A stretch of 64,000 bases of DNA from Halomonas dongshanensis (GTDB lineage Bacteria; Pseudomonadota; Gammaproteobacteria; Pseudomonadales; Halomonadaceae), in assembly GCF_024790395.1 (NCBI RefSeq), contig NZ_JAJISC010000003.1:248001-312000 (forward strand), read 5' to 3'. Of this stretch, positions 1 through 8,981 are shown one piece after another. Position 1 is the stretch's first letter, and each line of letters begins with the position of its first letter. The notes below the pieces were generated by a model that saw only the letters and a list, made by a program, of their open reading frames with translations, had not been told where the DNA came from and did no database searches. The position numbers and the translations under genes are program-made.

Positions 1-783
1 GCCTAACGCGATCGGTATCGACGTTTTCTGACGAAGCTCGGCATGTCCTGCAATATCCTCAACCAATAGGGGAGCTTCGAAAAAGCGAATATCCAATGCC
101 TCGAGGCCTTTTGCCAAGCGTACGGCGTCACTGACGCTGTAGTTCCAATGCGCGTCGATGAACAGCTCAACCCCATCGCCGACGGCCTCGCGCACGGCCG
201 AGAGGTTGGCCAGATCTTCTTTGACGCCATAGCCTAGTGCCATCTTGATGGCGCGAAACCCTTTCGACTTCCATTCCAGGGCGAGGGCGACACGCCCCTC
301 GATAGTCGGCGCGGGCAAGCCGGACACATAGCAGGGTATCTCCTGGCGGTATGCTCCACCCAATAGCTCGTGCACCGGTTTGCCCGCTTCCTTGCCGCGC
401 AGATCCCAGAGCGCACAGTCGACTGCGGCGATCGCATCAACAAGGAAACCGCTTAGATAGCCGCGATCACGCATGGAATCGTACATGCGCGACCAGAGCA
501 CGTTGGTGTGATTCGGGTTTTCGCCGACTAGTATCGGCTTGAACAGATTGAGAATGATCTCTGAGACGATATGCGGTGTGACCGGTGCTAGCGCTTCGCC
601 CCATCCCACCAGACCGCAATCGGTGGTGATCTTGACCAGGCTGGTTTCCATTTTGCGTGAATAGACGCAGCGATACTCGTTTCGGTAGTAGTAGTCCGGG
701 AGGTCATCGGACACATCGCCGCCCAGATAGGCATACGGTGGCGTTATCTTTATCGCAAAGCATTCAATATGCGCTATTTTCAT
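1..783 (-). CDS. Enolase-superfamily (mandelate racemase/muconate lactonizing) enzyme, 3' end cut by window
   Basis: Seen: an open frame from ATG at 783 (AAGGG about 9 nt upstream) runs off the left edge after about 260 codons. It starts MKIAHIECFAIKITPPYAYL and carries family landmarks: DAIAAVDCALWDLRGKEAG (N-terminal capping domain), FRAIKMALG (barrel lysine), FIDAHWNY (metal Asp followed by D-x-H) and FFEAPLL (metal Glu). Known: members abstract a proton alpha to a carboxylate with Mg2+ bound by three acidic residues; D-x-H is also present in galactonate dehydratase. Inference: a sugar-acid dehydratase acting on what the TRAP system imports. It overlaps the permease stop by 20 nt, so the three genes are one operon. 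The substrate and the third metal ligand cannot be seen because the C-terminus is missing. Confidence 0.9.
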   Translation of the reverse strand, partial: MKIAHIECFAIKITPPYAYLGGDVSDDLPDYYYRNEYRCVYSRKMETSLVKITTDCGLVGWGEALAPVTPHIVSEIILNLFKPILVGENPNHTNVLWSRMYDSMRDRGYLSGFLVDAIAAVDCALWDLRGKEAGKPVHELLGGAYRQEIPCYVSGLPAPTIEGRVALALEWKSKGFRAIKMALGYGVKEDLANLSAVREAVGDGVELFIDAHWNYSVSDAVRLAKGLEALDIRFFEAPLLVEDIAGHAELRQKTSIPIALG

Positions 784-2683
784 TTTTGCTGCCCTTAAGC
801 TTGGGAAGGTTTTTAGTAGTGAACTTCATCATCAGCGCAATAACGGCAACGGTAGCGACTATGGCGAGTAAGTTGTTGGTATACATCAGGAAAAGTGAGG
901 CGCCGACCAGAAATCCGCTATGCAACCATGACAGCGGCTTATGTAGGCACCCCGAGATACCAGCGGCGAAAACGATCATGCCAAGCAGACAACTGAGGAT
1001 CTGGTAAGCGATCGACTGTGGGCTGCCGAGCAGCAGCAGTTCGTTGTGATATACGAACAGGTACGGTACGAGAAAGACCGGGATGCAGAGTTTGAACGCT
1101 AGCAGGCTGGTCTTCATCGGAGAAGCGCCTGAGAGTCCCGCTGCAGCGTAGGATGAGATCGCCACTGGTGGGGTGATGGCCGAAAACACGCCAAAGTAAA
1201 GAATGAACATATGGGCGGCAATCGGTTCTAATCCAGCATCGATCAGGGATGGAGCTGCGATTGCCACGATCAGTATATAGGCAGCGGAGGTAGGCAGCCC
1301 CATACCTAGGACCAGCGACGCGATCATCATGAAAAACAACAGCAGTAGCAGGCTGTTGCTAGTGCTGCCCAGCACCACTGAGGTGAATTTGATCCCAAGG
1401 CCGGTTTCGGCCGCAACTCCGATGATGATGCCTGCCGCAGCACAGGTGACACAGATTAGTACGGCGTCTTTGGTGCCGTCGATCAGCGTCATCAAGATCT
1501 TGCGAAAAGACATGCGGGTCGATGCTCTGAACGCCGAGAAAACGATCACGCTGATCAGTGCTAAGACCGCTGACAGGTAGGGGGTATACCCCATAAACAT
1601 CACAGCCACCACAATAACCAATGGCAGCAAAAGGTAGATGCGCAAAAAGATGGAGCGCCAAGCTGGTATCAAAGATTTATCGACGCCCTTCATGCCCAGC
1701 TTTACCGATTCGAAGTGAACGGCGGCGAAAATGCCGACAAAGAACAACAAAGCCGGTATGGCGGCGGTCATGATCAGGTCGGTGTAGGGAATGCCAACGA
1801 AATCAACCAGTAGGAAGGCGGCGGCGCCCATCACCGGTGGAAGCAACTGGCCACCGGTCGAGGAGGCGGATTCCACCGCGGCGGATAGGCTAGGTGAGTA
1901 GCCGGCTTTCTTCATTAGCGGGATAGTATAGGCGCCGGTGGAGACTACATTGGCAGTGGCGCTACCTGAGATCGAGCCCATGAACGCTGATGTTATAACC
2001 GCCATCTTGGCTGGGCCGCCGCGGGAACGACCGGCCAATGCGAAGGCCAAATCGATGAAGAGTCCGCCGGCGCCAGAGCGCTCGAGAAATTTACCGAACA
2101 ATACGAATAGGAAAATAAAGGTCGCCGAAGCAGCAATGGGAATGCTGAAAATGCCGTCGGTAGTGTAAATCAGCTTATCTACCAGGTCAGTGTAGGTGCT
2201 ACCGGAGTAGGCGAAGGGGCCGCTGATCAGACCGCCGAACAGAGTGTAAGCCACTGCGGCCAAGCAAATCGCGACCATACCCCAGCCGACGATGCGACGT
2301 GCTGCTTCAAGAATGCAGAGTAGCAGTGCCGAACCGATCACGACTTGGGGGAGCGTCAGGGTATCGATGCCCGGAAGCCGTTCAATGATCGTTGCGTAAT
2401 CGTAGTACGACAGGTAGAGGGTGGTGCCTGCGGACGTCAGGATCATCAATAGATCCCAAGACAGCAGCCAAGGCCTGTTCTGACTAGCCGAGGGCTTGAT
2501 CAAGAATGCTAGTGGTAGCAGTAAGGACAAGTGAGTCGTGCGGAACCGGTATGCCTCGGGAATGCCGTTGATCACCAGTTGCAGGTGATAAAGTGCCGCG
2601 ATTAGGGCGATACCCAGAGCGAGCTTTTGCAAGCCGCTCTGGATGTGCGCAAACACGGTTTCCTGTTGAAGTGATGTCTTCAT
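764..2683 (-). CDS. TRAP transporter permease, fused small and large subunits (TAXI type)
   Basis: A 639-residue, highly hydrophobic protein. The first 150 residues hold the few helices equivalent to DctQ, and the rest is the DctM-like 12-helix body with GSISGSATANVVSTGAYTIP, SASSTGGQLLPPVMGAAAF and GMGLPTSAAYI. These motifs are typical of the 4TM/12TM fused permeases that pair with TAXI binding proteins. Family role: Na+-driven import of organic acids across the inner membrane using a periplasmic binding protein. It starts 15 nt after the stop of the binding-protein gene and overlaps the enolase-superfamily gene by 20 nt. Substrate is not deducible; the neighbouring enzyme suggests a hydroxy or sugar acid. 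Confidence 0.93.
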   Translation of the reverse strand: MKTSLQQETVFAHIQSGLQKLALGIALIAALYHLQLVINGIPEAYRFRTTHLSLLLPLAFLIKPSASQNRPWLLSWDLLMILTSAGTTLYLSYYDYATIIERLPGIDTLTLPQVVIGSALLLCILEAARRIVGWGMVAICLAAVAYTLFGGLISGPFAYSGSTYTDLVDKLIYTTDGIFSIPIAASATFIFLFVLFGKFLERSGAGGLFIDLAFALAGRSRGGPAKMAVITSAFMGSISGSATANVVSTGAYTIPLMKKAGYSPSLSAAVESASSTGGQLLPPVMGAAAFLLVDFVGIPYTDLIMTAAIPALLFFVGIFAAVHFESVKLGMKGVDKSLIPAWRSIFLRIYLLLPLVIVVAVMFMGYTPYLSAVLALISVIVFSAFRASTRMSFRKILMTLIDGTKDAVLICVTCAAAGIIIGVAAETGLGIKFTSVVLGSTSNSLLLLLFFMMIASLVLGMGLPTSAAYILIVAIAAPSLIDAGLEPIAAHMFILYFGVFSAITPPVAISSYAAAGLSGASPMKTSLLAFKLCIPVFLVPYLFVYHNELLLLGSPQSIAYQILSCLLGMIVFAAGISGCLHKPLSWLHSGFLVGASLFLMYTNNLLAIVATVAVIALMMKFTTKNLPKLKGSKNENSAY

Positions 2684-2698
2684 GGAAGCCTCGTGCGG

Positions 2699-3664
2699 TT
2701 ATTGGACAATGCCGGCTTCGCTGAAGTAGCGCTCAGCGCCTTCGTGTAACGGGATTCCAATGCCGCTGGCGCAGGCCTCGATCGAAGCGAGATAAGAACT
2801 GATCGAGCCAGAAAGCGTTGCCAGCCGGTCGCGCCCTTGGTCGGAGCAGACCGCTTGGGTAAGCTGGTACGCGGTTTCTGCGGAAACATTACTGTTTGTG
2901 ACCAGCACAACACCGCCGGCAACCGATGGAACAGGGCTGTCGATACCCTCATAGGTGCTGGCCTTGATTTCAGTGGCCGTATAACCGTACTGCTCCTGCA
3001 TCGTAGTGACGGTCTCGTCGCTTAGGGGCAGCATTTGGAGCTGACGCGCTGAGTTGATCTCAACCACGGGCGCATACGGCAAACCTGAAAGTATTGTTAC
3101 AGCTTCCAGGTGTCCGTCACGAATAAGTGAGTTGGCATCGCTGATACTGATGAACTCGACACGCCCGCCCCAGTCGCGGATATCGTCATAGCTAATTCCG
3201 TTCGCTTCGAGCACCCGACGGCTGAGCAGCTCGTTTTCACGCCCGCGCGGACCCACGGCAATTTTCAACGGATACTGCTTCTCCCTCAGCTCCGCTAGTG
3301 AGTCTATAGGCACGTTCTCGAGAGTAAGGAACTGGAACGACGATTCCATCACCTTGGCAATTCCACGCAGGTTTTCCATCCTCTGCTCGTAAGGTTCCTG
3401 GCCGTTGTAAGCCGCAAGTGCGAGCCCCGAGCTGGAGTGGCCGAATTGCGCCTGATCACGGCCGATCATGATCAGATTACCTAATGCGCCGCCCGTTTTG
3501 ACGTTGATGTTGTAGTCGCCGTTTGCCCTGACCGTTTCGGCGACCTGAACGCCGATGGCGTAAGTGTTGCCCGAAATGGAGCCCATGCTGAAGTCCAGGG
3601 TTTCGTTAGCAGAGGCATTCGAACCGATCAGTAAGGCTGCTGCTGCGAGTAGTTGTTTTGTCAT
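2699..3664 (-). CDS. TAXI-family TRAP transporter solute-binding protein
   Basis: A 321-residue periplasmic protein. Residues 1-19 form a signal peptide (MTKQLLAAAALLIGSNASA, cleavage after ASA). The mature start LDFSMGSISGNTYAIGVQVA matches the TAXI pattern in which a G-T-Y-Y/A segment begins the first lobe, and GGALGNLIMIGRDQAQFGHS follows the family's ENV..L..G..D.G order. It delivers substrate to the fused permease encoded directly downstream. This is the first gene of the minus-strand operon, with AT-rich upstream DNA (3665-3760) where the promoter should lie. Ligand unknown. Confidence 0.92.
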   Translation of the reverse strand: MTKQLLAAAALLIGSNASANETLDFSMGSISGNTYAIGVQVAETVRANGDYNINVKTGGALGNLIMIGRDQAQFGHSSSGLALAAYNGQEPYEQRMENLRGIAKVMESSFQFLTLENVPIDSLAELREKQYPLKIAVGPRGRENELLSRRVLEANGISYDDIRDWGGRVEFISISDANSLIRDGHLEAVTILSGLPYAPVVEINSARQLQMLPLSDETVTTMQEQYGYTATEIKASTYEGIDSPVPSVAGGVVLVTNSNVSAETAYQLTQAVCSDQGRDRLATLSGSISSYLASIEACASGIGIPLHEGAERYFSEAGIVQ

Positions 3665-3852
3665 CGCTTAATCATCCTGTGTGCTTGGCTAGTTTTTGTG
3701 ATGAATATTGAAACATATATGGGTAATATGGCTTTATTTGTTTCACTATGTCAATATTTTTGTTGCTTATGAGATCCCGTCTGTAACCACCACCGAATCG
3801 ATGAATGCGTCATTAGAGTTTTCCAGCCTGCAATGAAACAAACAAAGATCGA
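3665..3852. other. AT-rich intergenic DNA upstream of the TAXI operon
   Basis: No gene is visible. The stretch at 3700-3770 is strikingly AT-rich compared with the surrounding genes and lies where the promoter of the minus-strand TAXI operon should be. I could not pick out a convincing -35/-10 pair or operator. Confidence 0.4.
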
Positions 3853-4092
3853 TATGAAGAAATCACGATACTGCGAGCCACAGATCGTCAAAATCATGGA
3901 ATAGGTTGAGTCCATTTGGCTGATCAAGGACTTCTGGCGGGGGGGCGGCATCTCTAAGGCGACTATTACGACTGGAAATCCAAATACGTCTTCAAGGAAC
4001 CTGAAGTGGAAAGCCATCGCCTAAATCAGATGTATGCCGATCTGAGCCTGGATCACAGGCTGCTGCAGTATGTGATCGAAATAAAACTGTAA
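3853..4092 (+). pseudogene. IS3-family orfA transposase remnant
   Basis: Starting at ATG 3853 the frame reads MKKSRYCEPQIVKIME then a stop, and after frame changes it continues as DYYDWKSKY, then LNQMYADLSLDHRLLQYVIE, ending in a stop at 4092. These are the N-terminal helix-turn-helix and the leucine-zipper end of IS3-family OrfA proteins (IS407/IS51-like group). It has an in-frame stop and at least one frameshift, and no orfB follows, so only a dead fragment remains. It adds to the insertion-sequence cluster that separates the TAXI operon from kdp. Confidence 0.8.
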
Positions 4093-4435
4093 CGCCAGCC
4101 GTTCGACTATAACTGGTGCCTGAATTCATGCATGAAACGCCGCTTTTCGTAATATGCTGGCGGTACCGCCCATTGCCACGTTCCACACACTTCGCGGCCC
4201 CTTGCGATAATGCCAGCCAGTTAAGCTGATTGGCATTTTCATCTTCGACAAGGATACTTTGTCTTCCGCTGCTTCAGGCTCTCGTGAACCACCGATCAGG
4301 CCTGCGATGGGCAGGACATATTGTGCCGCCGAGGTCTGTAGTCTTGCTAGAAACCAGCTCGGCTGATGCAGTGAAGTGCCTTGCAGCAAGCCCGGTATTG
4401 CCCAGCTACAGGCGGTGAAGCTCATTTCGCAAAAG

Positions 4436-4450
4436 TAGACGCCAGGGCAT
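4436..4450. repeat. Target-site duplication, left copy (15 bp)
   Basis: tagacgccagggcat, identical to 5888-5902 on the other side of the IS1202-like element. If the first two bases of the element (TG) are counted the match is 17, because the right flank also continues with tg. Confidence 0.85.
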
Positions 4451-5887
4451 TGTCAACGCAAAGCAGAGATGTCCCCTTTTGAACCAGTGAGAAATGTCCC
4501 CTGAACGGAACGCCATCTGTTCAGGGGGGCGTCGTCTTGGCGTTATTGACGATGGGACGTTTCCAAGGGTGGTCTGCAGCCGGTTTGTACTTCGGCCTCG
4601 CCTGCTGATCGTTCAGCACCCGCTCCACATGCTGGCGAACGCTCTTTTCGTCCTCCACTGGAATCGCGACCTCGCCCTCGGCCAGGACCTTCCAGGTCAA
4701 GGGTCTCCCTTCATGTAGCGCGGTGATCCTGCCATCCAATGCTTCGCAGAGGGTGACTGCGGCGCCACGCAATCGATAACCACGCCCCTTGCCTTGAATC
4801 TGGTATTCCCGGTGCCTGAACTGGAGCAGAGGTTTTTTGACAGCTTGCGCGTGTGCTGTCGGGACAAGATCCAGTCGACTTCTGCAGGCGTATGCAACAC
4901 CGGGCGATGGGCATCTTCCGGGTGACGCGGTGTGACGCCAAAGCGGGCGTTGTACTCGGCGATGAACGTCGGCAGGAACGCGTTGGCGGTCTCCATGTCG
5001 CTAATGCCGACCAGCCAGCTCCTTGACGAGCCGATCCTGCAGCGTCTGATTGGCGCGCTCCACGCGTCCCTTGGCTTGCGGGGTGTTGGCATGAATGGCG
5101 GCGATATCCAGAGTGGCGAGGGCGCGCGAGAACTGCGTCAGCTCTCCTTCGCCGTCCCGTCGGTTGACGCGAAAGATGCTGTGACGATCCGAATAGATCG
5201 CCACGGGCCGCCCGTGCGCTTCGAGATAGTGGCCGAGGGTCTGCATGTAGCCTTGAGTCGTCTCTGCGGGCACGAAGCGCAGCGCCAACAAACAGCTAGT
5301 GGCATCGTCGATGAAGACGAGCAGCGTGCAGTACGGGCCGCGAGACTCGAACCAATCGTGTGGCGAGCCATCGATCTGGATCAGTTCGCCGAATCGGGCG
5401 CGCCGAAGGCGACGCATGATGGACATGGGGTAGACGGCGTGACGTGGGTGCCCAGATCCCGTCATCGATCATCCATTGGCGCAGGGTCTCGGCCGAGAGG
5501 CGGTGTGCATGACGCGTCTGAAGCTTCTCGCACGCCAGCGTCGGACCGAAGTCGAGATAGTAGGTGCGGATAAGCGTCAGGATCTGTGTCCGCACCTCTG
5601 GGGGTATGGCATTGTTGGGGGCTTTGCCGCGCCGCCGAGACACAAGTCCGGCAGGGCCAGCATCACGATAGCGCTGTACGAGCCGCTTGATCTGTCGCGT
5701 GGTCAGGCCGAGCTGAGCGGCGGCTTCGCGTTGCTTGAGCTGCTTATCAACGACTCGCTGTATCACGGCAAGCCGATCCACTTCCCGATGACTCATTGTC
5801 AGGTATTCCTCCGCCACAGCCCCACCAGGAAATGAAAGGGGACATTTTAGAATGGGACGAAGGGGACAGTACTGCTTGGGGCTGACA
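4451..5887 (-). mobile_element. IS1202-like (ISNCY) insertion sequence nested in the IS4 element
   Basis: Left end begins TGTCAACGCAAAGCAG and the right end, read inward, begins TGTCAGCCCCAAGCAG; both then reach a TGTCCCC box, giving about 20 matches in 26. The same 15 bases (tagacgccagggcat) lie immediately outside both ends, at 4436-4450 and 5888-5902. Deleting the element and one repeat copy restores the reading frame of the IS4 transposase. The length of 1437 bp and the long duplication fit the IS1202 group, which is known for unusually long target duplications. Confidence 0.85.
4521..5796 (-). pseudogene. IS1202-group DDE transposase, multiple frameshifts
   Basis: From ATG 5796 (preceded by GGAGGAATACC) the protein starts MSHREVDRLAVIQRVVDKQL with a helix-turn-helix (REAAAQLGLTTRQIKRLVQR). 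After a frame change near 5440 come the catalytic parts QIDGSPHDWFE (D), IYSDRHSIF (D) and KGRVERANQTLQDRL (E). Another change near 5030 leads to ETANAFLPTFIAEYNARFG, and a last one near 4780 to the C-terminal GAAVTLCEALDGRI and PKYKPAADHPWKRP, with the stop at 4521. All catalytic residues survive but the gene is broken at least three times, so the copy is dead. Confidence 0.85.
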
Positions 5888-5902
5888 TAGACGCCAGGGC
5901 AT
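5888..5902. repeat. Target-site duplication, right copy (15 bp)
   Basis: Second copy of the 15-base repeat flanking the IS1202-like element. It lies inside the IS4 transposase coding region, codons for the RQCPGVY segment. Confidence 0.85.
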
Positions 5903-7172
5903 TGGCGAGCCATCAGCATCATCTGGTAGCGTAGAAGGTTGTACCCCAGCAGCACGTCCTATAATTCCTGTGCAATCATCTCCGACCTTTTGTTGCGCAG
6001 GACGTCCTCTCTACCGAGCATCGCTTGCTTGATCTCTCGATAACCCAGTTCGATTTCCCAGCTCTGACTGTAAAAGTGGGTGATTTTTTCACTAGGTAAG
6101 CGCAGTGGATCAGTCATCGAGGTGAGGACACTGACGACTTTTCCCTTGATTCTTTTGCTCAGCAGACGCATCTGGATGTTTACTGGCAAGTCGGGCCATT
6201 GCTTGCGGGCTTAAGAAGAGGTGCGCAGGACAACGTGTGCATCGTAGGCCCCACGCTGATGCACCAGCTCCCCTTTTTAGGGAAATCAACCAGTGTCGCT
6301 GCTGCCCCTGAGACTGCTAGTGGTGCAAGAACCCTTTATCGAACAGAGTCAGAAAATTATCTGGCGTGCCGACCATGAGCTGCTCGGCCAGTCTCATCTA
6401 ATTAGTGTGCTAGCTGTCAAAGACGCTGCCGCACGGCAGATGGCTAGTCAGCTCCACCTGGCAAGCTTCGCAAACCCGAGGGTAGCTACCATCGCCATGC
6501 TGATCGGTCGCGCTACTGTATTGCAGACGATTTTCTTGTGTAGGGAGTGTTCCAGACAAGGCCGTCCACATCGAGCAACGTCAACTCCAGCCACTGAGGA
6601 TACCGGGCCTCCTCATGCCATCGCTACTGAGTCAGCGTGAATATTTCACGCAACGCTTTACTCCCCATGCGTTGATGCCCCTGAATCACAGCGCTGGGGG
6701 TAACGAGTGGGCGCTTGCCAAGCAGCATGACGTCCATGTGATTGACCATATCCCATGCTGACCTCCTGCGAAACTGCGCCATGCTGATGATGCCCCAGAC
6801 CAGGCTTCCGAGCGGGAGACGTCTTTTACGAGTGCTCGAGATACCAGCCGTTTCAAAGGCCTGCCTGACTATTCCGGGATCAAACAGCTCGCCGAGCCCT
6901 TTAAGAGCATGAGGGTATGCAGCCATATCTTGGGTAAGGGATAGCGCTTCTAACAGACGCATAAAAAAAACCTGATGTTCGTATCCAGACATCAGATTTT
7001 ATGGTTTGCGGACTAATGGTCAATGCCTCAGCCTTAACTGACTGGAATTAGCCCTCGGGGCCGTTTTTTTACGCTTTCTTGACGCCAAGTGGCGTAATCG
7101 TCATCGAATTTTTACGCCCTGCCTACGTACGCTTTCTCGGTCCATACGGATTACCTCAAGAGGAAGCTCTCG

Positions 7173-7253
7173 ATGAATTTGCTGTTACTGCTCGTCGCCC
7201 TGGGAACGGCGGCGTATCTGTTCTACGCCCTCGTTCGCCCCGAACGGTTCTAG
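7173..7253 (+). CDS. kdpF: KdpF, small membrane subunit of the K+-transporting ATPase
   Basis: A 26-codon frame, MNLLLLLVALGTAAYLFYAL then VRPERF, preceded by AGAGGAAGCTCTCG. It is one transmembrane helix ending in the V-R-P-E-R/K-F tail typical of KdpF. Family role: a peripheral lipid-like subunit that stabilises the KdpABC complex in the inner membrane. The TAG stop is part of the AGGAG ribosome site for kdpA, whose ATG follows 9 nt later, so the two are translated together. First gene of kdpFABCD. The upstream sequence comes directly from the edge of the IS4 element, so the promoter must lie within 7051-7172. Confidence 0.9.
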   Translation: MNLLLLLVALGTAAYLFYALVRPERF

Positions 7254-7262
7254 GAGATCGTC

Positions 7263-8969
7263 ATGAACGACGTGATTGCTATCTACGCCGTGGTGGCGCT
7301 TCTGGCCGTGCCGCTGGGCGCCTATATCGCCAACGCGGTGGGTGAGCGGCGTGGGCGCCTGGATACGCTGTTCGGGGTGATCGAAACGCCGATTTACCGC
7401 CTGAGCGGACTCCGACCCGACCACGCCATGAGCTGGCAGGCCTACGCGATGGCGATAGTAAAGCTCCACGGTGCCCTGATCGTTTTTGCCTGGCTTTTGT
7501 TCATGGGCCAGGGCCTGTTGCCGCTCAACCCGGATGCCATTCCCGGCATGCCCTGGGATACCGCGCTGCATACAGCGGTCTCGTTCGCGACCAATACCAA
7601 CCAGCAGCACTACTCGGGCCAAGCGCAGCTTTCGCACCTGAGCCAGACGCTGGCCATCGTGACGCTTCAGTTCGTCACCCCTGCCACAGGGGCGGCGGTG
7701 CTGATTGCCATTGCCCGCACGCTGCTGAAAAAACGTGCCGATGGTGCGTTGGGGGTGGGCAACTACTACCACGACATGACCCGGCTGGTAGTGCGCGTAC
7801 TGCTGCCGCTGGCGGCGGCCGTGGCGCTGATGCTGACCTGGCAGGGCGTGCCCGCGAGCTATCAGGCGTCGCACCAGGTCGAGATGCTCGATCCGCAGGT
7901 AGAGGAGGTACAGAGCGTGCCATTGGGGCCGGTTGCTTCCATGGTCGCGATCAAGCAGTTGGGTACCAACGGTGGGGGTTGGTTCGGACCCAACTCGAGC
8001 GTGCCGCTGGAGAATCCGACGCCGCTTGCCAACGTAATCGAGACGGCCTCCATCATGCTGATTCCCGTGGCGCTACTGGTCGCCATTGCGCTGATCGCCA
8101 ATCGGCGCCGCCTCATGGTGGGTATCGGCGCGGTCATGCTGGCCTTTTCGCTGGTTTCCACCTCAGCCGTGGTGATGTCCGAGCGGATGCCCAACGCGGC
8201 CCTGACCGGGCTCTATCAAACTGATGCGGGGCTTCAGGGCAACCTGGAGGGCAAGGAGCTGCGTTTTGGCACCGACCTTTCGGCGCTGTGGGGCAGTTGG
8301 ACGACCCAGACCTCCAACGGCTCGGTCAACGCCATGCACGACAGCTTCAACCCGCTGGGCGGCATGATGCTGCTAATGGACATGTTCGTGAACGTGACCT
8401 TCGGCGGCATCGGCGTGGGGCTGATTGGTTTTCTGCTCTACCTGATGCTGGCGGCGTTCATCGGCTCGCTCATGGTGGGGCGCGCGCCGGAGCTCTTCGG
8501 TAAGCCGTTGGAAACCCGGGAGATGCGCTGGATTTCACTGGCCATCCTCGCCCAACCGCTGGTGATTCTGGGGCTGACGGCGCTCACCGTGGCGCTGCCA
8601 GGCCTTGCGCAGACCTCTAACGCGGGCTTCCACGGTCTTTCCCAGGTGCTTTATGAGTTCACCTCGGCATTCGCCAATAACGGCTCGGGCTTCGAAGGCC
8701 TGGGGGATGACACGCCCTGGTGGAATTTGACCTGTGTGGTAGCGCTGCTGGTTGGCCGCTTCGTGCCCATGCTGGTACCGCTGGCCGTTGCCGGATGGCT
8801 TGTGACCAAGCGCAGCGCGCCAAGTGGCCGAGGCACATTGGCGATGGATAGCGCCGCCTTCATGGGATTGACCGCAGGCGTCATCGTGATCGTCAACCTG
8901 TTGGGGTTCCTGCCTGCGCTGGTGCTCGGGCCGATCGGCGAAGCCGTTACCAGCGGCACAGGTTTTTAG
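7263..8969 (+). CDS. kdpA: KdpA, potassium-binding and translocating subunit
   Basis: 568 residues, the usual KdpA length, with about ten membrane helices. The four pore/selectivity segments are all visible: TNTNQQHYSG (about residue 113), TNGGGWFGPNSS (about 238), NVTFGGIGVGL (about 375) and FANNGSGFEGL (about 474). Known role: the channel-like subunit of the high-affinity K+ pump, related to TrkH/KtrB. Start supported by AGGAG 8 nt before the ATG. It is 9 nt after kdpF and 12 nt before kdpB. In a halophile this system would serve K+ scavenging when external K+ is scarce. Confidence 0.98.
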   Translation: MNDVIAIYAVVALLAVPLGAYIANAVGERRGRLDTLFGVIETPIYRLSGLRPDHAMSWQAYAMAIVKLHGALIVFAWLLFMGQGLLPLNPDAIPGMPWDTALHTAVSFATNTNQQHYSGQAQLSHLSQTLAIVTLQFVTPATGAAVLIAIARTLLKKRADGALGVGNYYHDMTRLVVRVLLPLAAAVALMLTWQGVPASYQASHQVEMLDPQVEEVQSVPLGPVASMVAIKQLGTNGGGWFGPNSSVPLENPTPLANVIETASIMLIPVALLVAIALIANRRRLMVGIGAVMLAFSLVSTSAVVMSERMPNAALTGLYQTDAGLQGNLEGKELRFGTDLSALWGSWTTQTSNGSVNAMHDSFNPLGGMMLLMDMFVNVTFGGIGVGLIGFLLYLMLAAFIGSLMVGRAPELFGKPLETREMRWISLAILAQPLVILGLTALTVALPGLAQTSNAGFHGLSQVLYEFTSAFANNGSGFEGLGDDTPWWNLTCVVALLVGRFVPMLVPLAVAGWLVTKRSAPSGRGTLAMDSAAFMGLTAGVIVIVNLLGFLPALVLGPIGEAVTSGTGF

Positions 8970-8981
8970 GAGAAAAACGAG

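Larger units (their letters stand above)
4126..6992 (-). pseudogene. IS4-family transposase, frameshifted and interrupted
   Basis: Reads on the minus strand from ATG 6992. The N-terminal domain (MSGYEHQVFFMRLLEALSLT to about 6624) is intact. The middle (about 6190-6620) has several stops and frame changes but still shows LELTLLDVDGLVWNTP (first catalytic Asp region) and LTLFDKGF (second). The C-terminal part keeps SWEIELGYREIKQAM (the Y-R-E-I-K signature with the catalytic Glu) and YNLLRYQMMLMARQCPGVY, where the IS1202-like element cuts in. The frame resumes on the far side as CEMSFTACSWAIPG and SKMKMPISLTG, running into the terminal repeat. Not functional. Confidence 0.85.
4208..7050 (-). 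mobile_element. IS4-family insertion sequence, degenerate and split by a second element
   Basis: The ends are imperfect inverted repeats: TAATGCCAGCCAGTTAAG at 4208-4225 against the reverse complement of CTTAACTGACTGGAATTA at 7033-7050 (two mismatches over the outer 18 nt), with similarity continuing inward to 4237 and 7022. Between them lies a broken IS4-type transposase. Without the nested element (4451-5887) and one copy of its target repeat the element would be about 1.4 kb, a usual size for this family. The flanking bases CCCTTGCGA (left) and CCCTCGGGG (right) are only weakly alike, so the target duplication is decayed or uncertain. Confidence 0.75.

Noticed and set aside
4932-5573. 213-codon plus-strand frame in the IS1202-like element
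   Set aside because: Antisense of the transposase; the catalytic D, D, E segments are on the minus strand.
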